Shown here in pieces: positions 45,048 through 55,728 of a DNA stretch of 64,000 nt; within the stretch, counting starts at the first letter, position 1; every line of letters starts with the position of its first letter. A model generated the notes under the pieces. It was not told the DNA's origin and searched no databases. It worked only from the letters and a program-made list of their open reading frames with translations. This DNA comes from Neonectria sp. B-13 (Eukaryota; Ascomycota; Sordariomycetes; Hypocreales; Nectriaceae), in contig NOKP01000021.1 in NCBI GenBank assembly GCA_002682825.1, positions 682,001 to 746,000 on the forward strand, given 5' to 3'. The translations under genes and the position numbers were made by a program.

Positions 45048-46559
45048 ATGCCTAATCAAAGGACTCGTTCAGCGTCGCTCAGCAAGTCTGTCGCCTGGCT
45101 ATACTACGAGTCCGGAATTGCCTCGCTGTATCTCACCGGCGGTGATGCATGGCTCGTCATTCTCTCGCGGACATGCCGCATGTTCGCTTTCGGGGCCGTG
45201 TCTCTCACGATAGCCCTCTTTTTCTCCGAACTTGGCTTCTCGGATTTCCGAATCGGCCTATTCATGAGCCTAACTCTCCTTGGAGACGTTGTGCTTGGAC
45301 TTGTAGTCACTCTGATGGCCGATGGTCTTGGCCGTCGCCGCGTCATGTTTGCGGGCGGCCTGCTCATGGCCGTTTCAGGCCTCGCATTCTCTGTCTTTGA
45401 AAACTTCTGGATACTCCTCTTTGCTGCCGTTGTGGGCGTCGTGAGCGCCAGCGGTGGTGATTTCGGTCCCTTCCGGGCCATCGAGGAGTCGATGCTGTCC
45501 CACATCACGACGCCCAAAACACGGGCTGACGTTTTGTCCTGGTATGTCACTAGTTCGAGTCTCGGCTCGGCAGTTGGCACGGAACTAGCCGGCAGATATG
45601 TCGAGGCGTTGAAGAACCGCGACGGCTGGACTATGCTGGACGCGTACCATGCGACTTTCTGGATTTACATTGTAATGGGCGCCTTAAACATGATTTTCGC
45701 AGTCTCCATGAGTGGAAAATGCGAAGTTGAGAAGTTGGCACCAGAACCCTCGGACGAGTCGGCTCAGGGTCTGCTTGATGAGTCTCCGCAAGTCGAAGAA
45801 GATCTCGACACGGTGAACACGCAACATACACCTGTTGTACCGCCGCAAGCAAAGCCTAAGAGCAGGTTCTCCCAGATCTCTTCAGCCACCCGATCAGTCA
45901 TGTACAAGTTGTGGTTTCTCCTCACTGTTGACTCTTTAGCCGATGGCATGGTTTCCTATACTTTGACCACCTACTTCCTCCACCGCAAGTTTGATCTATC
46001 AAAGACCACTCTCGGCGACATTATGTCGACAGCCTTCCTCTTAGGAACTATTTCCGCAGTCTTCGCGGGGCCCCTCTCCCGGCATCTCGGCCTCCTCAAC
46101 ACCATGGTCTTTACTCATTTGCCATCCTCCGCCGCCGTCTTGTTCTTCCCTGCCCCGAAAGGGCTAGTGATGACCATGATACTCCTCTATATCCGCATGG
46201 GTCTGAATAACATGGACCAAGCCCCCCGAGCGGCCTTTATTGCGGCTGTTGTGAAACCTGAAGAACGCACGGCCGTTATGGGAATTACGAGTACTCTTCG
46301 GACGCTAGGCATGGCTATAGGACCGTCTTTGACCGGCGCCCTTGCGGGAACGGACAAGTTCTGGGTCGCTTATGTGATTGGTGGAGTACTGCGAATCATG
46401 TACGATCTGGGGCTCTGGGCCATGTTTGTCAATATGAGGCTATACACCCATGAGGCCAACGATCAAGATGCCGGCCCGCGAAGACAGTCGATTGACGAGG
46501 AGGGATCACAAGCTACGCTGGAGCTCCAGCCAACTACGCGACCCGGGAGAGCCGAGTGA
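45048..46559 (+). CDS. major facilitator superfamily transporter
   Basis: A single exon of 503 residues with about twelve hydrophobic helices. After a short N-terminus the first helices are RTCRMFAFGAVSLTIALFFS and IGLFMSLTLLGDVVLGLVVT, followed by the MFS loop motif DGLGRRRVMFAGG. A hydrophilic central loop (about residues 225-280) separates two six-helix halves. The second half has MVSYTLTTYFLHRKF, LGDIMSTAFLLGTISAVFAG and EERTAVMGITSTLRTLGMAI. The drug:H+-antiporter-like arrangement suggests export or uptake of a small molecule. The substrate cannot be told. A GC-rich inverted repeat lies just upstream. Confidence 0.9.
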   Translation: MPNQRTRSASLSKSVAWLYYESGIASLYLTGGDAWLVILSRTCRMFAFGAVSLTIALFFSELGFSDFRIGLFMSLTLLGDVVLGLVVTLMADGLGRRRVMFAGGLLMAVSGLAFSVFENFWILLFAAVVGVVSASGGDFGPFRAIEESMLSHITTPKTRADVLSWYVTSSSLGSAVGTELAGRYVEALKNRDGWTMLDAYHATFWIYIVMGALNMIFAVSMSGKCEVEKLAPEPSDESAQGLLDESPQVEEDLDTVNTQHTPVVPPQAKPKSRFSQISSATRSVMYKLWFLLTVDSLADGMVSYTLTTYFLHRKFDLSKTTLGDIMSTAFLLGTISAVFAGPLSRHLGLLNTMVFTHLPSSAAVLFFPAPKGLVMTMILLYIRMGLNNMDQAPRAAFIAAVVKPEERTAVMGITSTLRTLGMAIGPSLTGALAGTDKFWVAYVIGGVLRIMYDLGLWAMFVNMRLYTHEANDQDAGPRRQSIDEEGSQATLELQPTTRPGRAE

Positions 46560-47260
46560 GCTTTTCCATAGTAGGCTCACTCAGCACGTATGCCTTGTCC
46601 TACTCAGCTTTTAGCCTAGGATGGTGCCGGTGGATGGCAATATTTACAATCCTCTGGCTAGTGAAGAGATTTAGCTCTTCGTCCCACCATTTAAGATAGA
46701 GACCATGAGTCAAGTTAAGCAAAGAACTAGCAATGCATTTCCCAAATAGTGCAGTACTTCATCCTCCAATTCAATTTTAGGCTTCGTCCCGCATCTTGAA
46801 AACCTGTCAATGTCTTGGCGCCGGACGTGGTGCCAATTTCCCACACAAGTAATTAAACCAGCTAGCAAGAAGCATGGATATTTCCGTTTTCAGGTCTTTT
46901 TCATGCCGATCAAAACGTGTGGACGAGTGTGGCGGGTGATTGGTGCCCTGGTTGGTTGTGCTCATTATGTACTGGCGGGTCTATTGAGCGGCTTCTGCCG
47001 TTATCTGTGTGTCCTTGCGACTCAGATGAGACTCGCTTGTATGACTCGCCCGACAAGTGGAAACGGCTCACGTTCCAATTGGCCTTATGAATTGCCGAGG
47101 CGATGTGTGCGACCATGTGGAAAGGCATGGCCTGATAACACACGGCCTAGGCGGGGTAGGATGACAGAATAAAAGGAGCAATGTAGCTCCCGACACTGGG
47201 TTCAACGTAGCTTTCGTTTCTTTTTCCTACCGCCCATATCCAGCAACTCTCCCTAGACAA
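46560..47260. other. intergenic, methyltransferase promoter
   Basis: About 700 bases. The frame at 46810-47172 looks non-coding. CT-rich sequence just before the start at 47261 is usual for a fungal promoter. Confidence 0.4.
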
Positions 47261-48785
47261 ATGGCCGGAGAAACGACGCCAGAACCGGGTCACGACTCGC
47301 AGACCCCAGCAACTTCATCCCCAACCGTGTTGCCCGAGGCCCCATTGCAGGTGGACGTGAGTGATCCTTTTGAAGCGAGGAGCGTGATAGTTTCTCACTC
47401 CAGTACTATTCAAGGATGATTTGAACGAAGATGATTCCACCTACGATGCTTCGTGAGTCTCGAAGCCCCACTTCCGACGTATCCGCTCTGACTGTCTTTC
47501 CAGAGTGGGATCTGGTAGCCACTTATCGTCTCTGAACTCGAGCATACAAAACTACCAGTGAGCACTGAGCCCAAGGAGGGTAATTAATACTTGGGCAGCT
47601 TTTGACCTGAAGTGAATATCTTATTCAGATACGAGGTTAGTGCAATCGATCCCTGTCAGCTGTTAGCTAACAACGTCGCAGAACGGGCGCCGCTATCATG
47701 CATTTCGCCAAGGCGCATACCCCGTGGTATGTGACCAAAGAAACCTCCTACGACTGTTTAGGAAGGACTAATTGAATCGAACCATCAATAGCCAAATGAC
47801 GAAGAAGAACAAGAGCGAATGGATTTAGTTCATCACATATATTCCCTTGTTCTTGATGGACAGCTCTACCTTGCTCCCATTGGCGAAACGCCTCAGCGTG
47901 TACTGGACCTTGGTACTGGAACCGGTATCTGGGCGACGAGTTTTGCAGAGTGAGTTTCAATTGCTAGAGATTTATCGTTATTCTTTGGTGGTCCTTTCTT
48001 ACCAACCTGGCATATTAGTGACTACCCGTCCGCAGAAGTTCTCGGGACAGATCTGAGCCCCATACAACCCAGCTGGTATAGACATTACATTCCACTTTGT
48101 TGGATCCTATTAACAGCCATGATGTAGGACTCCGCCCAACTGCTCGTTTGAAGTTGATGATTTTGAAGAAGACTGGCTATATCGCAGGCCATTCGACTTC
48201 ATACACGCCCGCGAACTTGAAGGATGTATGGGCAACGAACCGCGGCTGTTTCAACAAGCATTCAAACACTTGGCCCCTGGCGGATACATTGAGCTGCAAG
48301 GTGTCAACGCCGAATTCATGTGTGATGACGGGACGATCAAGAAAGCCACAGATGCCCTACTCTGGATGGATTATCTGCGCAAGAGTGCTACGAAGTTTGG
48401 CAAACCAGTAGACTGTGCCCCTCACTGGAGAGAGAAGCTGTGTGAGGCCGGGTTTGTGGATGTGAAAGAGGAAGTGCGCAAGGTATGTTTAATCCCCTAG
48501 ATGCAAATTTCGTTCTCTTGAAAGGTTGGCACTCATGTTTGTCTCGGAAAATAGCTGCCAATCGGCGCGTGGCCTAAAGACCCAAAGCTCAAGGAAATTG
48601 GAAGATATCAATCTGTTCAAGAGCTTCAAGTCGTTGACTCATATACACCTGCACTCTTTGCGCATGTATTGGGCTGGAATATGGACGAGGTTCATGTCTT
48701 CATGGCCAAGGTGAAGAAAGAGCTCAGGGATCCGTCTATCCATCTTTACCTTTCAATCCACTTCGTTTGGGGAAGAAAACCTTGA
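47261..48785 (+). CDS. LaeA-like SAM-dependent methyltransferase
   Basis: About seven exons give about 340 residues. Tiny first exons code for MAGETTPEPGHDSQ... and fragments ending SIQNYQ. The core starts with YENGRRYHAFRQGAYPVPND, the fungal LaeA/Umta-type signature, then motif I VLDLGTGTGIWATSFA, GTDLSPIQPSWTPPNC (restored by an intron after CAGCTG), IHARELEGC, HLAPGGYIELQ and the C-terminal HVFMAKVKKELRDP. Such proteins are numerous in filamentous fungi; some methylate secondary metabolites and LaeA affects chromatin, but most are unassigned. The splice giving KLPIGAWPKDPKLKEIG follows the exon ending EEVRK. Convergent with the amidohydrolase. Confidence 0.85.
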
Positions 48786-49225
48786 ATTCCATATTCGTAT
48801 ATCCTAGTCTATTTATCTCCCAGTTTCAAAAGGATTTGATGGTAAATACTGTAACTACACTGCAAAACATAAGGACACATGAGACCGCTGAAGAGCCCTT
48901 TTCTGTAGCCAAATTTGTCTAGTAAGCCTGCTCCAAGTATGGTAGCAATCATAGAACATATTGAGTTTCTTTTAGTGACGAGCAGCTACGTCTTTTACAG
49001 TGCGAATAATTACTGGTTCATATTTTGGTCAATTGGGATAGTTGGCATACGTCTCAGTCTGTTTCCCTGAAAATATATACATTTAACTTTGACCAAATTA
49101 GGCTGCTAACGAAAAATAAACAGGGAAGCGATGATGCCAAGCTACTAGCTAACCAGCGTTGAACATACCGAAAGGTCCATACTTCTCTTGGAGCCGTTCA
49201 TCGGTCTCGACTTGTTCCGATATTT
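48786..49225. other. 3' region between convergent genes
   Basis: 440 bases, AT-rich, with no feature seen. Confidence 0.4.
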
Positions 49226-51013
49226 TCAATATGATTTCTGCACAGCTGGGCGTACTTCAGGGTAGTCTGCTGTGAGACGGTGAGGGATGCCAGTAGACAG
49301 GCCGCCAGAAGCATCATGGATATACTCATTCTTTCCCGCCTTATGCACCCTTCCATTAATGATGATGATGTTCAGTCGGCTGTGGTCCTGTAGAACCGAG
49401 ATGTCTTCGAGGGGATCTCCATCCACCAGGATACAATCCGCATAATAGCCTGGCTGTATCTTACCAAGCTCGTGGCCACGCATCAAGAGAGCAGCGACGC
49501 CAGAAGTGGCAGCGATGATGCTTTCGTGAGGCGTAAAACCTAGAAAGTTGACAAAATGCTCGAGGTCTCGAGCATATGTTCCATGAGGCGTCCATGCGAA
49601 GCCGTAATCCCTGTAGCAGTCAGCAAACCAGAACCCTATCACACTGTGTGAAAGAATATCCTTACCCTCCAGGCAAAACCACGATACCACGACGATGCAT
49701 CTCTCGCAATCCTGCGATAGCTGTGTCTAGTTCCAACTTATACCCAGCCTTTTCAGCCTTCTGATGTGTATACCCAAAAGCTTCTGCTTCGTAGGTTGTT
49801 GCCCACAGCCAGTTGATAGCCGGTGCCACAATGTATTTATCCTTGGACTTTTCCAACTCATCCATTCCTAAGTAGTTATCAGTATAGTCATAAAACACAT
49901 CACTAATGATTTCTTTATCTCACCTTCGTCATCAATGTAAGATGCATGGTATATCACATCCACGCCATGCTTGACGCACATCTTGATCGAGTCCCTAGCA
50001 CGAGCATGGGCGCAAACCCTTTTACCAAGTTTGTGAGCTTCATCAACGCACGCTGCAGTTTCTTCGTCCGTAAAGTAACAGTCTTGTGCAGATCGAATCT
50101 CGCAAATCTCTTCGCCCGACATGCTCAACTTGATATTGTCCACACCAATGTTCTCGATGTTATGGCGCACGACCTGGCGCATCTCTGATGATACTAATCA
50201 GTGCTTGCTTGCATGAGCCGGGCATCTCTTTGAACAGTCAACTTACCCTCGGGTCCGTCTGCAAACCTCGTGATGCCGGCAACCAAGTCACCATCGGGCT
50301 TGGCAATTTCTCTTGCGTTTGCGAGATAGCGTGGCCCAGGAATATCAGCTGCATTGATAGCATCCCGGACAACCACGTCGAGTCGATCTTTGGCGGCGGC
50401 AGCCCCAAAACACCTGCGTAAGTTAGTTTAAGGATTGATTCGAGGACATTCCTAGGCTACTACGGAGTGAACCTACATTGTATAACCGGAATCGATGAAG
50501 CATTGCGCACTCTTCATTGTCAAGATGACATGCTCTTCGATGTCCAACTCCCCAAGTCGGTTCAGGTCACCTCCGTTCCAGGTGAAATGAGTGTGAGCAT
50601 CCCCAAGCCCAGACATGAGTGTCCTTCCTTTTCCTTGGAAGACTCTCACCCCAGGTTCCTGCTCAAGCTTCGTTCGTTCTGGTATATGACCTACCGCAGT
50701 AATTTTCTCCCCTTTCTGATTCAGCTTGGTTGGACAAAGGAACGAAGCTCCAGCACTGACCTTCAATCAGCACGTCGCCGATGTAAGGCTCTCGGCCCGT
50801 AGAGTCCAAAATCTTGACGTTGATGAGAAGAATTTTTGAATCAGCATGGGTTCCGTCGATGCTGTATTGTTTCGGTTGGAGGCTGGGGTCTAGTTTGAGG
50901 TTGTTGATGTAGGAGACGTTGCGCGGAGGTTCATTCGTGTTGGTACTGGTCTTCCATTGTGTGTGAGGTCCTTGCTGCCAGGAAACACTGCCAGGCATCT
51001 TTGACTGTTGCAT
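49226..51013 (-). CDS. metal-dependent amidohydrolase (imidazolonepropionase-like)
   Basis: Seven or so exons give about 480 residues. The amidohydrolase barrel is clear: strand-one HxH in GDAHTHFTW, Lys of NIKLSMSG (the usual carbamylated Lys position), His in RVCAHARA and in VDVIYHASY, and the late Asp in DYGFAWTPHGTY. The C-terminal strand domain is KIQPGYYADCILVDGDPLED then RVHKAGKNEY. The N-terminal part has KILLINVKILDSTGREPYIG and resumes as GEKITAVGHIP after an intron whose acceptor is the AG before GGGAGAAAATT. I chose the ATG at 51013; 50998 is also possible. The family hydrolyses amides, lactams or cyclic ureas; the substrate is unknown. It is divergent from the cytochrome b5-like gene. 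Confidence 0.85.
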
Positions 51014-51500
51014 CGTGTTCTTCTGGCTTGAGGTTATGGCTTTGGTTGTTGAAGCTGAGATCTGAAGCTCGAGCGTTGGTGGTTTATTAATAGCTTTGCC
51101 GATAGACTGTCGTGTCGTTTCCCCGGATTTACCCACGGGGTTTTGTGGGCAATGTCATGATGCGAATGGAGAGATTGGTCCGCTTTCAGTGACCCCGCTT
51201 CATATGCATCCCCATGCGTTCTCCTGCTCTAGCCTCCTCCTGTTTCTGGCCGCCATCGCCGCGAATCTCCGTCTATCGCCGCACAACTCCGTCCGCCCCC
51301 GCATACCCCCGCTCCGTTCACAGTCAGCCAGGCCTCATGAATCGTGGGCTCTTACTAATTGTGCTCAGTGGGGATTAATCAAGAGGCCCAGTGCTGTTGG
51401 GAGGAGAGATAGCCCAGGAGTGGCCCAGCAAGAGACGGCGCGATTGCTTTTTCATCTTTCCACCTTTCAAACCTCCTTCACAAGCTTCAGTTTCAACATC
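51014..51500. promoter_or_regulatory. divergent promoter with 20-base tandem repeat
   Basis: The gap between divergent starts holds two imperfect 20-base copies, ATCGCCGCGAATCTCCGTCT (51255-51274) and ATCGCCGCACAACTCCGTCC (51275-51294). Whether it regulates either gene is unknown. Confidence 0.4.
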
Positions 51501-51971
51501 ATGGGATGGATGCATCAAAAGCGCCAAACCCTCAACAGGGGAGAGCACACAGCAACTGAACTCCATCCAAACGACACAAAGCAAACCATAATGCCATCAA
51601 CAATATTCATTGAAGACACAAGCGATCCAAATTCATACCAGCACGTGCCGATCGAGACTTCCGATGATGAACTTCCGTTCATTGACCCGTCTATAATATC
51701 AGCTTCTAAGGCTAAAAGTCTGCTCTGGGTTGTCATAGATGATGTAGTATACGACTGCACACGATTCGCCTCTGAGCATCCGGGGGGGTCTGATGTCATA
51801 GAGTCTTTTAAAGCCAGCGACTGTAGCTGGCAATTTTGGCGCTTCCACAGCAAAGACGACATGCTGGGATTTGGAAAAGCTCTTAGAATAGGTGTAACCA
51901 AAGGTGTTCAGAACAAGTATAAGGAACGGCCAAGATTCATCGGGTTAAGGGGGTTTTGGGGGCAAGATTAG
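51501..51971 (+). CDS. cytochrome b5-like heme-binding protein
   Basis: A single exon of about 156 residues if the ATG at 51501 is used (127 from 51591). The cytochrome b5 fold is at about residues 70-130: SLLWVVIDDVVYDCTRFASE, then the heme-ligand motif HPGGSDVIESF and the second ligand in FWRFHSKDDM. Both axial His are present. The spacing between them (KASDCSWQFWRF) departs from the usual GxDAT/xxF. The protein has no membrane helix, so it may be a soluble electron donor. The frame is open upstream to 51096, but that part looks non-coding and overlaps the divergent promoter. Its partner is not evident; the truncated P450 at 58 kb is the only P450 in the window. Confidence 0.75.
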   Translation: MGWMHQKRQTLNRGEHTATELHPNDTKQTIMPSTIFIEDTSDPNSYQHVPIETSDDELPFIDPSIISASKAKSLLWVVIDDVVYDCTRFASEHPGGSDVIESFKASDCSWQFWRFHSKDDMLGFGKALRIGVTKGVQNKYKERPRFIGLRGFWGQD

Positions 51972-52104
51972 ATGATCGTGGCTGGACTAGCAGAGGCGAA
52001 TAAGGTAAAACGGAGGTTGCACGTCAAATTTAGTAGCTGTGGAGGTCTAATTCGCGAAGCATAAATTTAATCAAGAGAATTCATACTACTGTCTATTTGC
52101 AATA

Positions 52105-53990
52105 TTATAGAAATTCCCGGATAGCCTGGCTCACCCCATTGACATCTTCAAATGCATGCCAGTGCCCGCAATCCTTGAGCACAACGACCCGAGAATCTTT
52201 GATCGCCGAAGCATACTTCTCGCACAAGGCCGGCGGCGACACCTTATCCTCATCACCGGTGATGATCAATGTCTTGACGCTCAGTGACTCAACAGGCAGG
52301 GTTTGCGTAGCCCTGGCGAGCGCCCAGCAAGCCTTGGCGTATGATTCCGGATCTTGACCTAGAAGACTCAGTCTGACAGCTGTCACGGCCACCGGATTGA
52401 TCTTCTTCGATCTCTCCGAGGTGCCCGCATTGATAACAGCATCGACAACCGCCCCCATTCCTTTGTCTCTGACGAGAGCTGCGCGAGCGTACGTTCCACT
52501 CACCGCAGCTTCAGGGAGCGGTGAAGGTGGTGGTCCGACCAGTACTAGCTTCTTCACGAGCTTTGGGTTGTCCAATGTGAATCTGAGTGCTGCTAAGCAT
52601 CCGAGTGAATGCGCGATAAGGATGGCCGGGCTTGACCCGGTCACTTGGGCAGCGTCAAAGATGGATTGAATATCCGCGGCAAAAGACTCAATGGTCAAGT
52701 CGCTTAACGGATGTGTTGGACTAAGACCGTGGCCTTCCAAATCAAAAAGATGAAGCGAATAGGTTTCAGAGCTGGCCAAGGAGAGGCTCGAGATGAGAGG
52801 AGTCCAATAGTCCAGTGTTCCGCCAAGGCCATGGACGAAAACCAAGTGCTCGCTGCCTGTTCCAATTCTCTGGTAATTGAGTTCCTTGTTATTGAGGTAC
52901 GTGAGCCCAGAGTTGCTACCGAGCGACTTCTCTGAATTGTTCAACGTAAATGATGTCCCGGAAATGATTTGACTGGCAGTGTAGTTGAGAGCGGTCGACG
53001 CGGCGATTTTGTTTCGTAGCGTACCAAGTCCGGTGATGGAAACCGCGACTTCATCCCCGCTTTGAAGGAAGATTGGAGGTTTCTTTCCTATCCCTACTCC
53101 AGCAGGCTGCGAAAAGGATTTAGTTTAAATCTTGAAGGAAAATCGCAATTATGCTTGCTACTTACTGTTCCCGTGGCGATTACATCACCTGGCTGAAGAG
53201 TCTGGCCTTCGGAAATTGTCTTGATAAGGGTCGGAATGGAGAAGATCAAATCCTTGCTGGTAGCGTGTTGCCTAAGCTCCCCGTTGACATGAGTTTCAAG
53301 CTGGAGAGTTGGTGGCAGGTCCTCTTTCGGCACAGCCATAGGGCCCTAGAATTATTAGTTCAACAGCTAAAATCGTAGCATCGAGTGACTCACAATAGGG
53401 CAGAAGGTGTCTGGAGACTTTCCTATGAAGAACTGCTTGTGATCTCTCTGGCGTTCCCGCGCTGTCATGTCGTTGATGATGGTGTAGCCCCAAACATGCT
53501 CCATAGCTTCGCTCTCGTCGATACGGAAGCCAGGCTTGCCAATGATGACACCGATTTCTCCCTCATAGTCGAGAGTGTCGGTAAAAGAGGGATGAGGAAA
53601 GATTTCCTCGCCATCTGCAATAATAGACGTGGCCCTTTTAGTAAAGATGACAGGGTGACTTGGGCGATCAGTTTTGTCAGAACTATCATACCCAGAGCTG
53701 TTGAACTCTTTGGCATGCTCCATGTAATTCTTCCCCACTGCTAGAATATCCCGGCCAGAGATGGGGGGTAATAGCTTTACATCCGCAATAGGGATGGGTG
53801 CCCCATCTGCAATGATCTTCGAAGAGCCGGACTCAATCACCTGATACAGGTTCGAAATGGGCGTTCCTGAGGTGAAGGACAAGGGTTGAATAGCCTTGGC
53901 GACAAGATCATAGTGTCCAATTCGGGCAAGGCCTGTCTCGGAGGGCACGAATGCCGCATAGTGCGTAAGATGAGGTTTGAAGGAGCCCAT
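52105..53990 (-). CDS. fumarylacetoacetase-family/alpha-beta-hydrolase fusion protein
   Basis: Three exons (53394-53990, 53166-53345, 52105-53106) give a continuous 592-residue protein. Residues 1 to about 315 are a fumarylacetoacetate hydrolase (FAH) domain: ISGRDILAVGKNYMEHAKEF, the metal-binding LDYEGEIGVIIG with paired Glu, NDMTARERQ, GKSPDTFCPIGP, LQPGDVIATGTPAGVGIG and LQSGDEVAVSITGLGTLRN. Without any stop or ATG, the third exon runs on into an alpha/beta hydrolase (about 320-592) resembling 3-oxoadipate enol-lactonase: FVHGLGGTLDYW, nucleophile AHSLG at Ser 426, acid in TGDEDKVSPP and His in DCGHWHAF. The hydrolase part has only a TTG at its apparent start, and both introns keep frame, so one fused gene fits best. 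FAH enzymes cleave C-C bonds in 1,3-dicarbonyl acids, so both domains could act in turn. It is divergent from a carboxylate transporter. Confidence 0.88.
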
Positions 53991-54476
53991 TGTGGTATTG
54001 AAGGTGTCGAAATGACAGTTCAGGCAGTCTTTGGAAGAATAATACTTTTCCGCCGGTTGATGTAAGACAAGCGCTCAAATACAACTCTCGCCCATGTACC
54101 ACAGAAGCAGAGACATGAGGATGTCGGCCCACCTGCGGTGATGGCGGAGATGGCAGTGGAGGTGGGGATGGTGGGGGCGACGGAGAAGGCGGAGATGAGC
54201 GGAGATGGCGCCGACTTTCTGGGGGCAATGCAAAACGATGAAGCTGGTTAGCCGGATTTGTCAGAGCTTGTGGCTCTCTGGGGAAATCCCCAGAAGTTAG
54301 TGTCACAGGTCGTCGATAGGCTGGGGAACAGAAAGCCAAATGGTACGAAAGAGAGACTACTGAGAGGGCCATGATTACAGTATTAATAGTGCTTCGGGAG
54401 GCTGTCTTGGAGGACTTCGTTACCGGAAACATTGTCAAGACGTTAAGCCCATAACTTGAACACTGAAAGAAGCAGC
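53991..54476. promoter_or_regulatory. divergent promoter with GGA/GAT purine-rich tract
   Basis: 486 bases between the fusion gene and the transporter. A low-complexity purine-rich tract of GGNGAN triplets (for example GGCGGAGATGGC and GGAGGTGGGGATGG) runs over 54136-54214. Its role is unknown. Confidence 0.45.
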
Positions 54477-55310
54477 ATGTCTTCTGACGACCAGATCAAT
54501 CATGAGAAGAGATATGTTGCCGGTGGCCATATCGAGGACCGCGGACAGCCATCATTTCCAGTTGCACAGCAGCGAAAACTAGCCAACGGTTCGCCACTCG
54601 GGCTTTTGTCGTTCGCAACAGGTATGTGGCCAGAAGAGGATATTGATATTCCAGCCTGAGATCCTTTTCTAACCAAGCCGTCTTTTTTTGTCGCAGGGAT
54701 ATTCCTCATATCAAGCTTCGGCCTCCACGCTCGCGGCGTGCAGACGCCAAATGTCATGATATCTGTCCTCGTATTTTTTGGTGGTGTGTGCCAGTACATT
54801 GTATCCATAATGGAATTCATCTCCGGGAACACATTCGGCGCCACCGTCTTCGCTTCCTACGCCGCTTTCAACGTCTCTTACAGCATGATTTACCTGCCTG
54901 GTTCCGGAATCATCGCAGCCTATACTGATCCGAAAACCGGAGCCCTTAGCCCAGACTTCCAGCAAGCCATCGCGTTATATCTCTGGGCGTGGTTTATCCT
55001 AACTGTCATCTATACTATCGCCGCGGTTAGGACTACCTGGATTCTATTCCTTGACTTGTTCACCTTAGACATATGCCTGGCCCTCCTTGCAGTTGGAAAT
55101 ATGATGGGTCACCAGGCGACAATAACGGCCGGCTATGCTTTTGGCTACCTTGTAGCCGGATTTAGCTGTAAGTTGTCATTCGGGCTCTTAAATCAAGGTC
55201 AATGTTCTCATGCTGATACGTCTGTAGATTGGGCCGGGTGCGCTGGACTCTTTGCCGATGGACTCACTCCTTTCAATGTTCCCATATTTCCACTTCACAA
55301 GACGGATTGA
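54477..55310 (+). CDS. GPR1/FUN34/YaaH (Ady2-like) carboxylate transporter
   Basis: Three exons give about 240 residues. The family signature appears as NGSPLGLLSFATGIF, with the second part restored by the first intron. Six helices follow, including VMISVLVFFGGVCQYIVSIM, NTFGATVFASYAAFNVSYSM, FQQAIALYLWAWFILTVIYT, WILFLDLFTLDICLALLAVG and ATITAGYAFGYLVAGFSYWA. The C-terminus, NVPIFPLHKTD, is usual for the family. Members move acetate, succinate or other monocarboxylates and carboxylic acids across the plasma membrane. Divergence from the FAH/hydrolase fusion, whose cleavage could yield acetate or another short acid, makes transport of a substrate or product of that enzyme the natural guess. 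Confidence 0.88.
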
Positions 55311-55728
55311 TACAACGACAATCCAAATAGCCACAGCGATGGCAAGGTCAGTGTGGCATATCTCTGGAACTTGCACCCCATCCTGTCTGATAGGCACCTA
55401 CATAGCACTATATAGCAATGTGGAATGAAGTCGCGCAATGGCTGTCCGAAGAACTATCGATACTATGTCTCTATTGTAGATGACTATAATACATTCGGCA
55501 TTGTGGAGTCCCATTCACTCCAGTTCATGGTAGATGGGGAAAGCCATTGGTGTGGCTCCAAACTGCCAAGAAACATGTCCAGGCTTTCACAGGATTGCTC
55601 GAATTCTTGTGCATGAGACGGAGTGGAAGGGTGACGTACTCCTTGCTCTTGACGCGGCCCTTGATTTCCTGGCGGAGTAAGGGAAGTGGATTGTCCGATG
55701 GTGTGTTGATCGTTGTGCATCAGATGGA
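55311..55728. other. 3' region between convergent genes
   Basis: 418 bases after the transporter stop and beyond the transcription factor stop. No feature seen. Confidence 0.4.

Noticed and set aside
52942..52944. Independent alpha/beta hydrolase gene starting here
   Set aside because: The codon is TTG, not ATG, and the frame is continuous with the upstream FAH exon, so a fusion is the better model.
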